DNA of 64,000 nt from Mycoplasmatota bacterium (GCA_018394295.1 CP074573.1:3104543-3168542), one strand, 5' to 3'; counted from the stretch's first letter, positions 26,629 to 35,261 are shown. The notes: a model not told the origin generated them from the letters alone. Translations and numbers: made by a program.

Positions 26629-26831
26629 TATATTAATATTATTTTGAAACTTTTTCAAGTATTTTATTATCTTTTTAGATAATTTTTTTATATTTTTATA
26701 TAAATATATTTACCATTTTAATTAGATTTTTATCTAGAGTTTTTATTTTTTTATATATATTTAAATAAATTATGACTTTTCTCCTGAGGAGAGGGGGCGA
26801 AAAAATACAAAGAGTAAGTCGATAATAAAAT

Positions 26832-26889
26832 ATACCCTATAGTGTGGACACTTTGAAAAAGAAAGTGTTCCCTCTATAGGGTATTTTTG
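26832..26889 (+). terminator. Hairpin in the left end of the IS3 element
   Basis: ATACCCTATA (26832-26841) pairs with TATAGGGTAT (26875-26884), followed by TTTTTG; an inner hairpin pairs ACACTTT with AAAGTGT. It may block transcription entering the transposase genes from outside. Confidence 0.5.
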
Positions 26890-26930
26890 TATGTTATAAT
26901 AATTTTAGTGTGTATTAAGGAGAAGAGGAT

Positions 26931-27494
26931 ATGAGCATTAATGTATTTAATGAAACAGAAATTGAACTAATAAAAAATAATCCAAATGTTAAGCGTGTGT
27001 CAAGTAAATCTATTACTTATACCCTTGAATTCAAGATTGACTTTATGCATGAATATAGAGGCGGAAAATTACCACGTCAAATATTTATTGAACATGGTTT
27101 TGATGTTGATATTATAGGGATGAAACGAATAGAACAATGTGCAACTAGATGGAAGAGACTTTATAATGACGGAGGCGTTGTTTCACTTGATGATTCCCGT
27201 AAAGATAATCGAGGAAGATATAAGCATGAAATTCAAACCGAAGAACAAGAGATTGAGAAATTAAAGGCTAAAATTGCTTTAATAGAAATGGAAAATGATA
27301 TGTTAAAAAAGCTCGACGAAAGCGAAAGGAGGAATGGGAAAGAAATAAGAAAAAGTGATAAATTTGAGATGATCAAAAAGTCATCCATAAATCTAGAAGA
27401 CCAGGAATACAAGATTATTTATGTAGTGTGGCAGAAGTATCAAGAAGTGGTTACTATAACTACCATTCAGAAAAATCAAAGAAGAATAGAATGA
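26931..27494 (+). CDS. IS3-family OrfA (copy 1)
   Basis: 187 residues. The N-terminal half is a helix-turn-helix DNA-binding region (TLEFKIDFMHEYRGGKLPRQ; the second helix near RIEQCATRWKRLYNDGG); the second half ends with a leucine-zipper-like helix (EIEKLKAKIALIEMENDMLK). It overlaps orfB by 67 bp in the -1 frame. A likely slippery site, C AAA AAG (27374-27380), lies in the OrfA frame just after the last -1-frame stop (27365-27367), so a fused OrfAB can be made, as is known for this family. AAGGAGAAG precedes ATG 26931. Confidence 0.88.
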   Translation: MSINVFNETEIELIKNNPNVKRVSSKSITYTLEFKIDFMHEYRGGKLPRQIFIEHGFDVDIIGMKRIEQCATRWKRLYNDGGVVSLDDSRKDNRGRYKHEIQTEEQEIEKLKAKIALIEMENDMLKKLDESERRNGKEIRKSDKFEMIKKSSINLEDQEYKIIYVVWQKYQEVVTITTIQKNQRRIE

Positions 27495-28231
27495 AAAAGG
27501 AACAAAATGATAAGAAAAGATTTAAACTCATCAAGGAAGTATTTGAGGTTGGAAAGAAAAAGTATGGTGCTAAACAAATTAAGATGCATTTAAAGGAAAA
27601 CATGAATTTGAAGTCCATTAGAAGAATTATGAGTAAATATGGTCTAGTATGTAAAATACGTAGACAGGATCCTTATAAGCAGATGTTAAAAGCAGATCAA
27701 AACCATAGAGTACACAAGAATCATTTAAATAGAAACTTTGATCAGCAGTCTCCATATAAGGTGTTACTGACTGATATTACGTATATAAGGTATAATAATA
27801 GATTCGCATATTTATCTACCATATTAGATGGTAGTACGAAAGAATTAGTTGCTTATAAGGTATCAAATAATCTTAAAATTGACTTTGTATTGGATACAGT
27901 TAAAGAATTAGACAATATAAACTTACCTGAAAATGCCATTATACATTCGGACCAAGGAAGTCATTATACAAGTCCTAAATTCTCAAAAGAAGTGAGGTCA
28001 AGAAACTTACTTCAATCAATGTCTCGTAGAGGTAACTGTTGGGATAATGCACCTATAGAATCGTTCTTTGGCCATATGAAAGACTATATAGACTTTTCAG
28101 AATGTAAAACATTAAAAGATGTAGAACTAAAAATAGATGATTATATGTACTATTACAATCACCAAAGATATCAGTGGAAACTAAATAAGCTGACTCCTAT
28201 TGAATTCAGGAATCAGCTTAAAGCAGCATAA
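27428..28231 (+). CDS. IS3-family OrfB, DDE integrase domain (copy 1)
   Basis: 267 residues counted from the first ATG, but probably translated as the C-terminal part of OrfAB after a -1 frameshift near 27380. The rve-type DDE domain is intact: first Asp in LLTDITYIRYNN, second Asp in IIHSDQGSHYTS, Glu in NAPIESFFGHMK. The opening VAEVSRSGYYNYH is the usual linker of OrfB proteins. It differs from copy 2 only by one silent T/C change near 27940, showing that the two copies arose recently. Confidence 0.9.
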   Translation: MAEVSRSGYYNYHSEKSKKNRMKKEQNDKKRFKLIKEVFEVGKKKYGAKQIKMHLKENMNLKSIRRIMSKYGLVCKIRRQDPYKQMLKADQNHRVHKNHLNRNFDQQSPYKVLLTDITYIRYNNRFAYLSTILDGSTKELVAYKVSNNLKIDFVLDTVKELDNINLPENAIIHSDQGSHYTSPKFSKEVRSRNLLQSMSRRGNCWDNAPIESFFGHMKDYIDFSECKTLKDVELKIDDYMYYYNHQRYQWKLNKLTPIEFRNQLKAA

Positions 28232-28288
28232 TATAATATATTCTTTTTTTCAATATGTCCTTGACATAGGGTACAGTTTAATAAAGAC

Positions 28289-28486
28289 TTACTCTTTTTT
28301 ATATTTTAAATATAACTTTCTTAAATCTAAATTCAAAGTATGGATTAAATGATATCCATAATCTATCGTCAAATCACCAATTGTAATGTCATTATCTATA
28401 ACTTTCTTCCAGTCTAAACCAGTTGTTTTTTTTAGTTTATCAACTGAAATATTCTTCTCTTTTAGTATTTTTTGTAACCAGTTCAT
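28289..28486 (-). CDS. Small HTH-like protein
   Basis: 65 residues. The pattern LQKILKEKNISVDKLKKTTG followed by WKKVIDND resembles a short Xre-type helix-turn-helix, but the match is weak. AAAGGAGAAT lies before ATG 28486. The stop codon falls in the right arm of the terminator that IS3 copy 1 has split, so that terminator originally ended this gene (and any plus-strand gene on the other side). It may regulate the element; no target is visible. Confidence 0.6.
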   Translation of the reverse strand: MNWLQKILKEKNISVDKLKKTTGLDWKKVIDNDITIGDLTIDYGYHLIHTLNLDLRKLYLKYKKE

Positions 28487-28548
28487 TTTATTCTCCTTTC
28501 TATAATTATATAATGAGTAGTATGAGCAAATTTATAAATATAATAAAA

Positions 28549-28577
28549 AGCGAGAAATAGTAGTCTCGCTCTTTTTC
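28549..28577. terminator. Bidirectional terminator-like hairpin
   Basis: AGCGAGA (28549-28555) pairs with TCTCGCT (28564-28570), with T runs on both strands. It lies between two divergent genes, where a terminator is not expected. The rest of 28487-28814 is A+T-rich leader sequence without other features I can support. Confidence 0.6.
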
Positions 28578-28814
28578 TGTTATTAATTTCTTCTTCAATT
28601 ATTAACTTAAAGATAACTGCTAGAGGAAAAGAATAAGTTTTCTTGTAGTTAATAAAAATACATTACAAAGTTAAAAACAAATAACCCCTATCATATTTTC
28701 ATATAAATCTTTTGTTAACTTATATGAATATTTATTAAAAACTCTATAAAACAATGGTTAATTATGGTAAAATTAAAATTGCATAAAATTTTTAAGAAAA
28801 AGGAGAAGTTTTTA

Positions 28815-30155
28815 ATGAAATATTTTAAGAAGATTATATTTTTATGCATTTTTTCCATTTCTTTATCAATTTTTATTAATGAAAAAGTACATGCGAATGA
28901 AATTAATAACGATCCACTAAATGTTGATATGCCAAACGGCAGTATTGGGGATATTGGTAATGATAATGGCGGAGGTGGAGGAACTAGTGACGAAAATAAT
29001 TATTTTAATTCTGCAGTAACTATACCTACACATTTTGATTTTAAAGAATCATATAGTAGATCAGATATTATAGATTATAAAGATGATTTTGATTATTTTA
29101 AGTTTTCTTCTAATGTAAGTGGATATATGAATTTTCATTTTTCATCATCCAATAATAAATATTCAATAGTTGCAAGAATATATAATGAAAACAAGGAAGA
29201 ATTAATATCGAATCATGATACAACTCCTTGTGAATCATGTTCTTTTGATATTAATAATTTTAGAATTGAAAAAAATAAACTATATTATATACAAATAAAC
29301 AATGGAGATTATAATACACCATACAATACATACAATTTCTCAATGACGCTTGTTGATGATTTAAATAATGAAAACCATCCTGAACCAATTAATTCAAATG
29401 TTAATATATCATCATCTATCGATTATGTTGGAGATGTTGATTATTATACATTTACAGCGAATGAAAGTGGAGTATGGGGATATAAGGTAACTGGTATTTT
29501 AAATGCTGATATATCAATAATATGTAATGATAAAGATATAAAGTATAGTAATTCGTTATATACTTATTATGGTAGTGCTAATTATCAATTAACTAATTCG
29601 GCTTTTTTTGCCTTTAAAGAAGGAGGACATTATACTATTAAAATTAAAGGTTCAACTATAGGAACCTATAGTATTACTAAAGACTATGATATTGGTATGC
29701 AAACTATCGAACTTAATAGCAAATCTTTTTCTAATAGTGTTGTATATTCTTATCCCGGATATATTGATGGATATCAGGGATATAAAATAGGTTATTTTAC
29801 CACGAAGGATAAAGCCAAACTGTTTATTAACTCATTATCTTCTAGCAACCAAACTGAAATTTATGCTATTGGTTTTTTTACATTTATTGCGGGTATAAAA
29901 TATCCGGTATTAGGTCCGGCAGGTTTTCTTATAGATACCTATAATTACGTCGATAATGAAACAATAGAAATAGCTATCAACTATGCAAATCAACAAATAG
30001 ATGAAGTGGATAGTGAAGGTATATATATAGCCTTAAGATTAAAAAATGGTTCAGTAAGTAATTATCAAATGACTATTGGCCCATGGGACCAAAAAACATA
30101 TTATTATAGCGATATCTATTATTATGATTATGGAACAATAATAGATGAATATTAG
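28815..30155 (+). CDS. Secreted protein with two PPC-like domains
   Basis: About 446 residues. A Sec signal peptide is clear: MKYFKKIIFLCIFSISLSIF with a cleavage-like HAN-E site near 27. A linker rich in Gly, Asp and Asn follows, then two repeats of the bacterial pre-peptidase C-terminal type, each centred on a YDDFDYFKF / YVGDVDYYTF strand. The C-terminal 150 residues (with FFTFIAGIKYPVLGPAGFLI) are unassigned. No peptidase domain is present, so a binding or surface role is more likely. ATG 28815 follows AAAAAGGAGAAG; an upstream in-frame ATG (28764) would bury the signal peptide. It is probably cargo of the element and resembles the protein at 35837-36931. Confidence 0.75.
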   Translation: MKYFKKIIFLCIFSISLSIFINEKVHANEINNDPLNVDMPNGSIGDIGNDNGGGGGTSDENNYFNSAVTIPTHFDFKESYSRSDIIDYKDDFDYFKFSSNVSGYMNFHFSSSNNKYSIVARIYNENKEELISNHDTTPCESCSFDINNFRIEKNKLYYIQINNGDYNTPYNTYNFSMTLVDDLNNENHPEPINSNVNISSSIDYVGDVDYYTFTANESGVWGYKVTGILNADISIICNDKDIKYSNSLYTYYGSANYQLTNSAFFAFKEGGHYTIKIKGSTIGTYSITKDYDIGMQTIELNSKSFSNSVVYSYPGYIDGYQGYKIGYFTTKDKAKLFINSLSSSNQTEIYAIGFFTFIAGIKYPVLGPAGFLIDTYNYVDNETIEIAINYANQQIDEVDSEGIYIALRLKNGSVSNYQMTIGPWDQKTYYYSDIYYYDYGTIIDEY

Positions 30156-30167
30156 GAGGGAGAAATT

Positions 30168-30488
30168 ATGCAATTAATACCTATCTTTAGTCTAATTTTA
30201 TTTATGCTCTTATTTATTACTACAATGATTAAGAAAGAAATTAGCCAAAATAAATTTATAATTATTAATGCATTCATTATTTTTTTAACAATATGTTTAA
30301 TGATTTATAATATATTTAATGAATATTCTGACAGACTTAATAATGCCTTATTTATGGGATGTACTTTAAATATTAGTGTCGTTAATTTAATTACAGTGTG
30401 GTTTAAGAAAATAAAAATACTTTACTTAATACCTTTTATAATATTTGGAATATTTGTTTTCGTCGTTATTAATATTATTTATTCCTGA
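30168..30488 (+). CDS. Small three-helix membrane protein
   Basis: 106 residues: hydrophobic segments at about 2-21 (LIPIFSLILFMLLFITTM), 30-48 (IIINAFIIFLTICLMIYNIF) and 80-104 (ILYLIPFIIFGIFVFVVI), plus a short one near 65. No family recognised. It lies 12 nt after the PPC protein gene with AGGAGGGAG before the ATG, so the two are co-expressed; an accessory role for the secreted protein is a guess. Confidence 0.65.
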   Translation: MQLIPIFSLILFMLLFITTMIKKEISQNKFIIINAFIIFLTICLMIYNIFNEYSDRLNNALFMGCTLNISVVNLITVWFKKIKILYLIPFIIFGIFVFVVINIIYS

Positions 30489-30586
30489 TAAATGGAATGA
30501 AATGCTAAAGTAATATAATAGGCTAGATGATTCTTGGAGTAATCTGTTTCTTTTCGGAGTTGTTATTATAATTTATTGTCATTAGA

Positions 30587-30620
30587 AAAAAGGAAGTTAA
30601 ATTCTGCTCACGTCCTTTTT
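30587..30620 (+). terminator. Possible terminator after the PPC protein operon
   Basis: AAAAAGGA (30587-30594) pairs with TCCTTTTT (30613-30620). The sequence from 30489 to 30586 has no gene that I can support. Confidence 0.45.
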
Positions 30621-30688
30621 CCATACACCTATTGTCACCCTCGTCTATACCATAGAAGTATTCAAAGAAGCATTTTAACAAAAATAAT

Positions 30689-30720
30689 AAAGAGTGAGAA
30701 AAAGTTATCTCACTCTTTTT
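30689..30720 (+). terminator. Strong terminator-like hairpin
   Basis: An 11-bp perfect stem (30689-30699 with 30708-30718), 8-nt loop, T tail. Confidence 0.75.
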
Positions 30721-30723
30721 AAG

Positions 30724-30798
30724 TTTTCATTCTTGGCGACGTGTGGTGCAGGAAAAACAGAGATTGTTTATGAAGTAATATTAACACCAATGAAATAA
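30724..30798 (+). pseudogene. Fragment with a ComFA-like Walker A motif
   Basis: The frame from 30724 to a TAA at 30796-30798 reads FSFLATCGAGKTEIVYEVI. The motif CGAGKTE with a following hydrophobic stretch is characteristic of the competence helicase ComFA. Only about 24 residues remain and there is no start, so this is at most a scrap picked up by the element. A hairpin at 30807-30829 follows. Confidence 0.35.
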
Positions 30799-30806
30799 CA
30801 CTGAAG

Positions 30807-30829
30807 AGCAAGAAATAACTTGCTTTTTT
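30807..30829 (+). terminator. Short terminator
   Basis: AGCAAG (30807-30812) pairs with CTTGCT (30819-30824), followed by T residues. Confidence 0.55.
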
Positions 30830-30834
30830 CATTT

Positions 30835-30894
30835 TGTACAACATCATGGATAAAAATAGCCTAAAAATTAATTTGGTACAACATTTGTACAACA
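30835..30894. promoter_or_regulatory. Integrase arm-type sites, right group
   Basis: TGTACAACA at 30835-30843 and 30886-30894, and GGTACAACA at 30875-30883, in the same orientation as the three sites beside the integrase gene. The next 130 bp to the att core are A+T-rich without a gene. Confidence 0.6.
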
Positions 30895-31024
30895 TCTTTA
30901 ATATCATATTTGAAAATATTGAGTAATACTAAAGGATACTATTTTACCCAACAATTCTAATTATCTTATATATATCAATACAATATTATATATGGAAAAT
31001 TATGGATATACTCAACATAAATAA

Positions 31025-31056
31025 ACATAACATATTTACCCCCCTAATCAACTATT
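31025..31056. repeat. Attachment-site core, second copy, left part
   Basis: 32 bases identical to 21773-21804. The remaining 10 bases of the 42-bp core are at 35043-35052, beyond an inserted element. It is the junction between the first and second integrated elements. Confidence 0.75.
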
Positions 31057-32198
31057 GGTAGTGTAAAAGTTTTTCTTAAAACCAATACAAAACCTTATAT
31101 ATATTTTGTTTTTATTCTATAATGAGAATCCCCCCCTGTATTTTGGAGGTTGCTCGTTATATTTTTTTATCATATAAATACAAAAAGATAGATACCCCTG
31201 ATATAATTAAGTCACCACAACCAACCATACAGGGGGTATCTATCATGGTTAAAATTATATCAGTTCTTTCAGTATTTTTAAAGTATTTAAACAAACTACT
31301 TTATAAATTTATTCTTTTTCTAGATTCGCACATTATTTCTACACATAGTTCTAAGTCATCTGGCACTTATTATGAACCTTTTAGGAAGTTCACTGTTGAT
31401 GGTGAACCTATTATTCAGAAGGTTGAAAAGCTAGATTATCAAGAATTGTTTAATGTGTATTTTTTAAAGTACAATAAGCAATTAAAACCTGTTTCTAGAA
31501 GAAATCCATCAAAACTTGATTTCAAAGGAAATTGCCCTATTTGTGGTGCTCCTCATGATTACATATATGAAAATAATATTAAATCAAAACAGTTACTTTG
31601 TAAGGTATGTAGTCATACATTTACCTTGAATAATGATTTTCTTGAAAAGATTATTTTAAAATGTCCTCATTGTTCAAAGAACCTTGAAAGAATTAAAGAC
31701 CGTAATAGTTATATTATTTATAAATGTAGACATAAGAATTGTTCCTTCTATTTAGATAAATTAAAGAAATTAACACCAGATCAATTAAAACAATTCAAAA
31801 AGAAACCAGGTAAATTTAAACTTCATTATATTTATCGTGCTTTCGATATTTACTTTGATTCCCTAGAACGTGACTCTATATCAAATTTAAATATGAAGGT
31901 TGATTTAGCCAATATCAGACATTCTAAGCATACTCTAGGCTTAATCTTAACGTATTACGTTAACTACGGTTTGTCGAGTAGGAAAACTGCAGCTATCATG
32001 TATGATATTCACCAAGTTAAGATTTCCCATCAAACCGTGATGAATTATGCAAAGAGTGTTTCTACAATGATTCGTCCCTTACTTGAAAATTACCCATATG
32101 ATTTATCATCTGACCTTTGTGGGGATGAAACATATGTTAGGGTTATATAAATGTCAAGATAATAATGTACATTTTTGATCATTTAATAATGTACATTT

Positions 32199-32948
32199 TT
32201 AATTTTCTTCGATAAAGTAATTTTTAAGTCGATAAGATTTACCTGTAATGTTAACTACATGAGCATGATGAAGAACTCGATCAAGGATAGCGTTAGCTAT
32301 TACAGGGTCTTTAAAAATATCATCCCAATTAGAAAAGTTAATGTTGGTTGTAATTATCGTACTTCGTTTTTCATATCGTCTATCTATTAGCTGAAAGAAC
32401 AATTTAGAATCTTCTTTGTCGATAGGTAAATAGCCTAGTTCATCAATAATCAATAATTTGTACTTGGTAAAATGCTTGAGTCTATCGTTTAAGCGATTTT
32501 CTAACTTAGCTTTCTTTAACTGGGCTATCAAATCATGACATTTTATAAAGTAAGTTGATATACGCTTCTTCGCAGCGGATATACCTATTGATGTAGATAA
32601 GTGGGTTTTACCAACACCACTCGTTCCCATAAAAACGATGTTCTCGCATTGATGGATGAATCGATGACTCTCAAAATCTAATATTTGTTCTTTGTTTATA
32701 TTTTCTTGGAAAGAGAAGTCAAAATCCTTCAATTCTTTGTAATGGGGGAATGCCCCTACTTTAACCATAGCTTTGATCATACTAGCCTCTTTATAATCAA
32801 TTTCATATGTTGTTAATTTAATAAGCCCATCAACGAAAGATAGATTATTTTTATTAATAAAGTTAATAGTATCGTCTAAATGATTTTTCATTTCTTTTAA
32901 TTTTAAATATTCTAAATTTGCGATTAATTGCTCGTGTGCTGTTGTCAT
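32199..32948 (-). CDS. istB: IS21-family helper ATPase IstB
   Basis: 249 residues. An AAA+ ATPase related to DnaC with Walker A GTSGVGKTHLSTSI and Walker B LLIIDELGYLPI, plus the IstB N-terminal helical region. IstB helps IstA choose targets and transpose. The start overlaps the istA stop (TAATG), the usual coupling. It is intact, while its partner istA is frameshifted. Confidence 0.92.
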   Translation of the reverse strand: MTTAHEQLIANLEYLKLKEMKNHLDDTINFINKNNLSFVDGLIKLTTYEIDYKEASMIKAMVKVGAFPHYKELKDFDFSFQENINKEQILDFESHRFIHQCENIVFMGTSGVGKTHLSTSIGISAAKKRISTYFIKCHDLIAQLKKAKLENRLNDRLKHFTKYKLLIIDELGYLPIDKEDSKLFFQLIDRRYEKRSTIITTNINFSNWDDIFKDPVIANAILDRVLHHAHVVNITGKSYRLKNYFIEEN

Positions 32949-34233
32949 TATTTATAACGTTCTCCTATCTTATTAAGATTTTCTTTTGCGAATTTTTGAA
33001 TATCTTCATCATCAAAAGATAGAGTCATTCTGGCAATCTGTATATAGTGCTCCTCTAAATAATTCAACTTTTTACTACTTAACGAGTGTATTGTCACCAA
33101 ATTTGTGTTAGAATATATGTGAATTTGATTATCATATACCTGCAGTTGAAGTGTACGGTTCATATATTTAGGTGGTACTGAATATTGATTACCCTTATAA
33201 CTAATCATTGATGATGAGTTTACTTTCGCTGTTATGGTTTTAATCAAGTATAGATTTCTTATCGTGTCTCGTGGAGGGGACTGTAAGAAATCTTTTTCAT
33301 TTTGTAGGCCAAATAGTGGAATCATATCATAAGCTCTATGTAACCTACTGTTTTCTCTGTTGTTTATTTCTTGTACCTTTTTCACTAATTGTTCATAATT
33401 TAAATCACCACTATATGCTTTTAATTCATCTAAAATTTTCATAGGGGATTCAACCTTTGCTTTTGTATTTGGTCTGCCTGCGATACAGGGTTTAACTTCA
33501 AATCCATAATCATTAGCGAATTGTTGAAATTTATTATTTACTTTTCCTTTTGAATATTCAGTTCTTGGTACATCCATTACTGTTTTCATATTATCAGTTA
33601 GTATTTCATGAGGTACACCACCAAATGCTTGAAATGCTTCGTCTATGAAGTTAAACAGTATGTCTTGAGATTTAGTTAATGATAATCTATAAACTCTAAA
33701 CCTTGAGTAACTCAGTAATAAAACGAATATATTGATTGTGATGACTTCTCCTGTATCAAGCACGAAATTCATTGATTCTTTCCAATCTAGCTGTGCTTGT
33801 TGACCTTTATCTGTTTCATAACGTATAACTGAAGGTGCTTTGATAGCACTTTTTTCTTTTGATCAAAGTACTCTTGAAATTCTGGTGTTTTACTTATATA
33901 TCGCCTAAATGATGATTCAGCACATTTTAGTCCATAATTATCACTAAGATACTGCCAAAGCACTTTTTTATATTCAAAAACTTTTATTTTATCATTGAGT
34001 AAATCTTTAATTAAGTAGTAATAATCATCTACTATACTTGATCGTTTTCTATTTTTAGACTTCTCATAACCATTAATGTACTTACTTATCGTTCTTCTAT
34101 CAACATTTAACTCTCTTGCTAATCGACTTTTATTTACCTTTAAGTTTGTTGTTTCCATTAAATTCTTTAATACCTTCAAATCATTTAATTTCTGTATTTC
34201 TATATTAGTATCTATTTCATAGTTTAGTATCAT
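32948..34233 (-). pseudogene. istA: IS21-family transposase IstA, frameshifted
   Basis: Two frames make up one IstA: the N-terminal 148 residues (from ATG 34233 with GGGAGG upstream) hold the helix-turn-helix SRLARELNVDRRTISKYING; the other frame continues KKSAIKAPSVIRYETDKGQQ and AQLDWKE, then the DDE integrase domain to 32948 (LTDNMKTVM with an Asp, and PNTKAKVES). The change of frame falls at a run of six A on the minus strand (about 33852-33857), consistent with loss of one A. A programmed -1 shift at the A run is possible but not usual in this family. Confidence 0.85.
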
Positions 34234-35042
34234 AAGTTGTCCTCCCATTGATTAACTATGAAATTATACTATATTAACTGTACATTTTAAAGTGATCACT
34301 TCTGTACATATCTATCTTATCATTTATAGGTTAAGGGGAAGAAGCATTATATCTTCTTCTTCTCAGATAAAATTAAAAAGATTATTACTTCTTATCAAGT
34401 TTTTAGTAAACGTGATACTTTTTCAGCAGTCGTTTCACTATATCAAACATTCAAAAAATACACTGAACTACCTAAGAATTTGAAAGTAGTTGTGGATGGT
34501 AATCCTATTTACAACGTTGCATGGTCATACTTTAAAAGCATGAACATAAATTTCGATTTATTTCAAGTTATAGGACTCACTAATAACACGGAAACAGACA
34601 AGGATTATCGTCCATTTAAACAAGTAACTGAGCGGTTAAATAGAACTTTCAAAGACGATTATATCCAAATGAACGGATTTGGTAATATCAAGAGCGCTAA
34701 TGCTTATATGGTCTTGTTTACAACGTTTTTTAACTTTCTAAGACCACATAAATCGTTAGGTTATAATCCGCCTGTTAAGTTAGAAGAATTTGATGATTTA
34801 CCTCATATGCCAAGCAAATGGCTTTCTCTAATAGATATGAGTTACTCTTATATAAACTAATTCTTAACTAAGGAGTATCTCTATTTAAGCGTATTTGAAT
34901 ATGCTTTTTTTTATTTACATAAAATGCATAGTACGATTAAACTGAGTATTGTAGTCCAACACACTACAAATTCAGTTCTTTTTATTTTTGATTATAGAGT
35001 TTTTATGTGTTTTCATAATTTATTTGACACTACCCAACTATT

Positions 35043-35052
35043 TATTTATACA
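35043..35052. repeat. Attachment-site core, second copy, right part
   Basis: TATTTATACA completes the 42-bp core begun at 31025-31056. The flanking duplication of the inserted IS6-like element precedes it. Confidence 0.7.
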
Positions 35053-35058
35053 AAGAGA

Positions 35059-35084
35059 ACTCGGAATTTTCCGAGTCCTTTTTG
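35059..35084. terminator. Terminator-like hairpin after the second att core
   Basis: ACTCGGAA (35059-35066) pairs with TTCCGAGT (35069-35076), then CCTTTTTG. It holds the same position relative to the core as the hairpin at 21816. Confidence 0.7.
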
Positions 35085-35094
35085 TGTTTAGGCA

Positions 35095-35222
35095 CTATTT
35101 AGACACTACAAATATTTTATCCATTTTTTCTTTTGTATTTTCTTTATATTCATTTAAACCTATTAGAACCAAATGTGTGTATTACCTTATGCATCGTAAA
35201 ATTAGTGGTACAAATGAAAGTA
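35095..35222 (-). pseudogene. Remnant of a second tyrosine integrase
   Basis: The minus strand reads NFTMHKVIHTFGSNRFK, matching FTMHKLRHTFGTH of the intact integrase, and then, after a frame change, EYKENTKEKMDKIFVVSK to a TAG at 35095-35097, a typical integrase C-terminus. Most of the gene is deleted. It stands beside the second att core exactly as the intact int stands beside the first, pointing to a second element integrated in tandem. Confidence 0.7.
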
Positions 35223-35261
35223 AATATTTATTTCCATAATGTACGATTAAAGCTATATTTA

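Larger units (their letters stand above)
26826..28280. mobile_element. IS3-family element, copy 1 (complete), inserted in a terminator
   Basis: 1455 bp. The left end (26826 onward) and the reverse complement of the right end (28280 backward) align without gaps over about 36 bases, sharing TAAA, TACCCTAT, GGACA and TTGAAAAA blocks. A likely 4-bp duplication ATAA flanks it (26822-26825, 28281-28284). It holds overlapping orfA and orfB. The flanks AAAGAGTAAGTC (26809-26820) and GACTTACTCTTT (28286-28297) are the two arms of a 12-bp perfect terminator stem, so the element sits in its loop. Confidence 0.85.
32146..34328. mobile_element. IS21-family element nested in the IS6-like transposase gene
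   Basis: 2183 bp, flanked by the 5-bp repeat GGTTA (32141-32145, 34329-34333). The ends are imperfect inverted repeats starting TATAAATG and sharing AAGATA and TGTACA blocks; TGTACA-type motifs recur further inside, as in the multiple terminal repeats of IS21 elements. It carries istA (frameshifted) and istB on the minus strand. Confidence 0.85.
31245..34860 (+). pseudogene. DDE transposase with zinc fingers, interrupted by IS21 element
   Basis: The N-terminal part (31245-32145) and C-terminal part (34334-34860) read as one protein when the IS21 insertion and one GGTTA copy are removed: the join gives GDETYVRVKGKKHYIFFFSD. Two Cys4-type motifs (CPICGAP with CKVC; CPHCSKN with CRHKNC) precede a DDE domain: Asp in CGDETYV, Asp in VVVDGNPIYN, Glu in VTERLNRTF, as in IS6/IS240-type enzymes. 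ATG 31245 follows AGGGGGT; an upstream ATG at 31122 has no ribosome binding site. The gene is inactive in its present form. Confidence 0.8.
31057..35034. mobile_element. IS6-like element inserted in the att core, split by an IS21 element
   Basis: The ends are GGTAGTGT followed by A-rich sequence at the left and the inverted TTTGACACTACC at the right. The 8-bp direct repeat CAACTATT flanks it (31049-31056, 35035-35042), and the flanking sequences rejoin to the perfect 42-bp att core. Without the nested IS21 element the length is about 1.79 kb. Ends beginning GG..GTGT..AAA and an 8-bp duplication suit the IS6 family, although IS6 elements are usually under 1 kb; the extra length is an N-terminal zinc-finger extension of the transposase. 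Confidence 0.8.

Noticed and set aside
31122-31244. Upstream extension of the IS6-like transposase to an ATG at 31122
   Set aside because: No ribosome binding site, and the encoded residues precede a good site (AGGGGGT) before ATG 31245.
34988-35239. Plus-strand open frame of 83 codons
   Set aside because: It crosses the end of the IS6-like element, the att core and the integrase remnant, so it is accidental.
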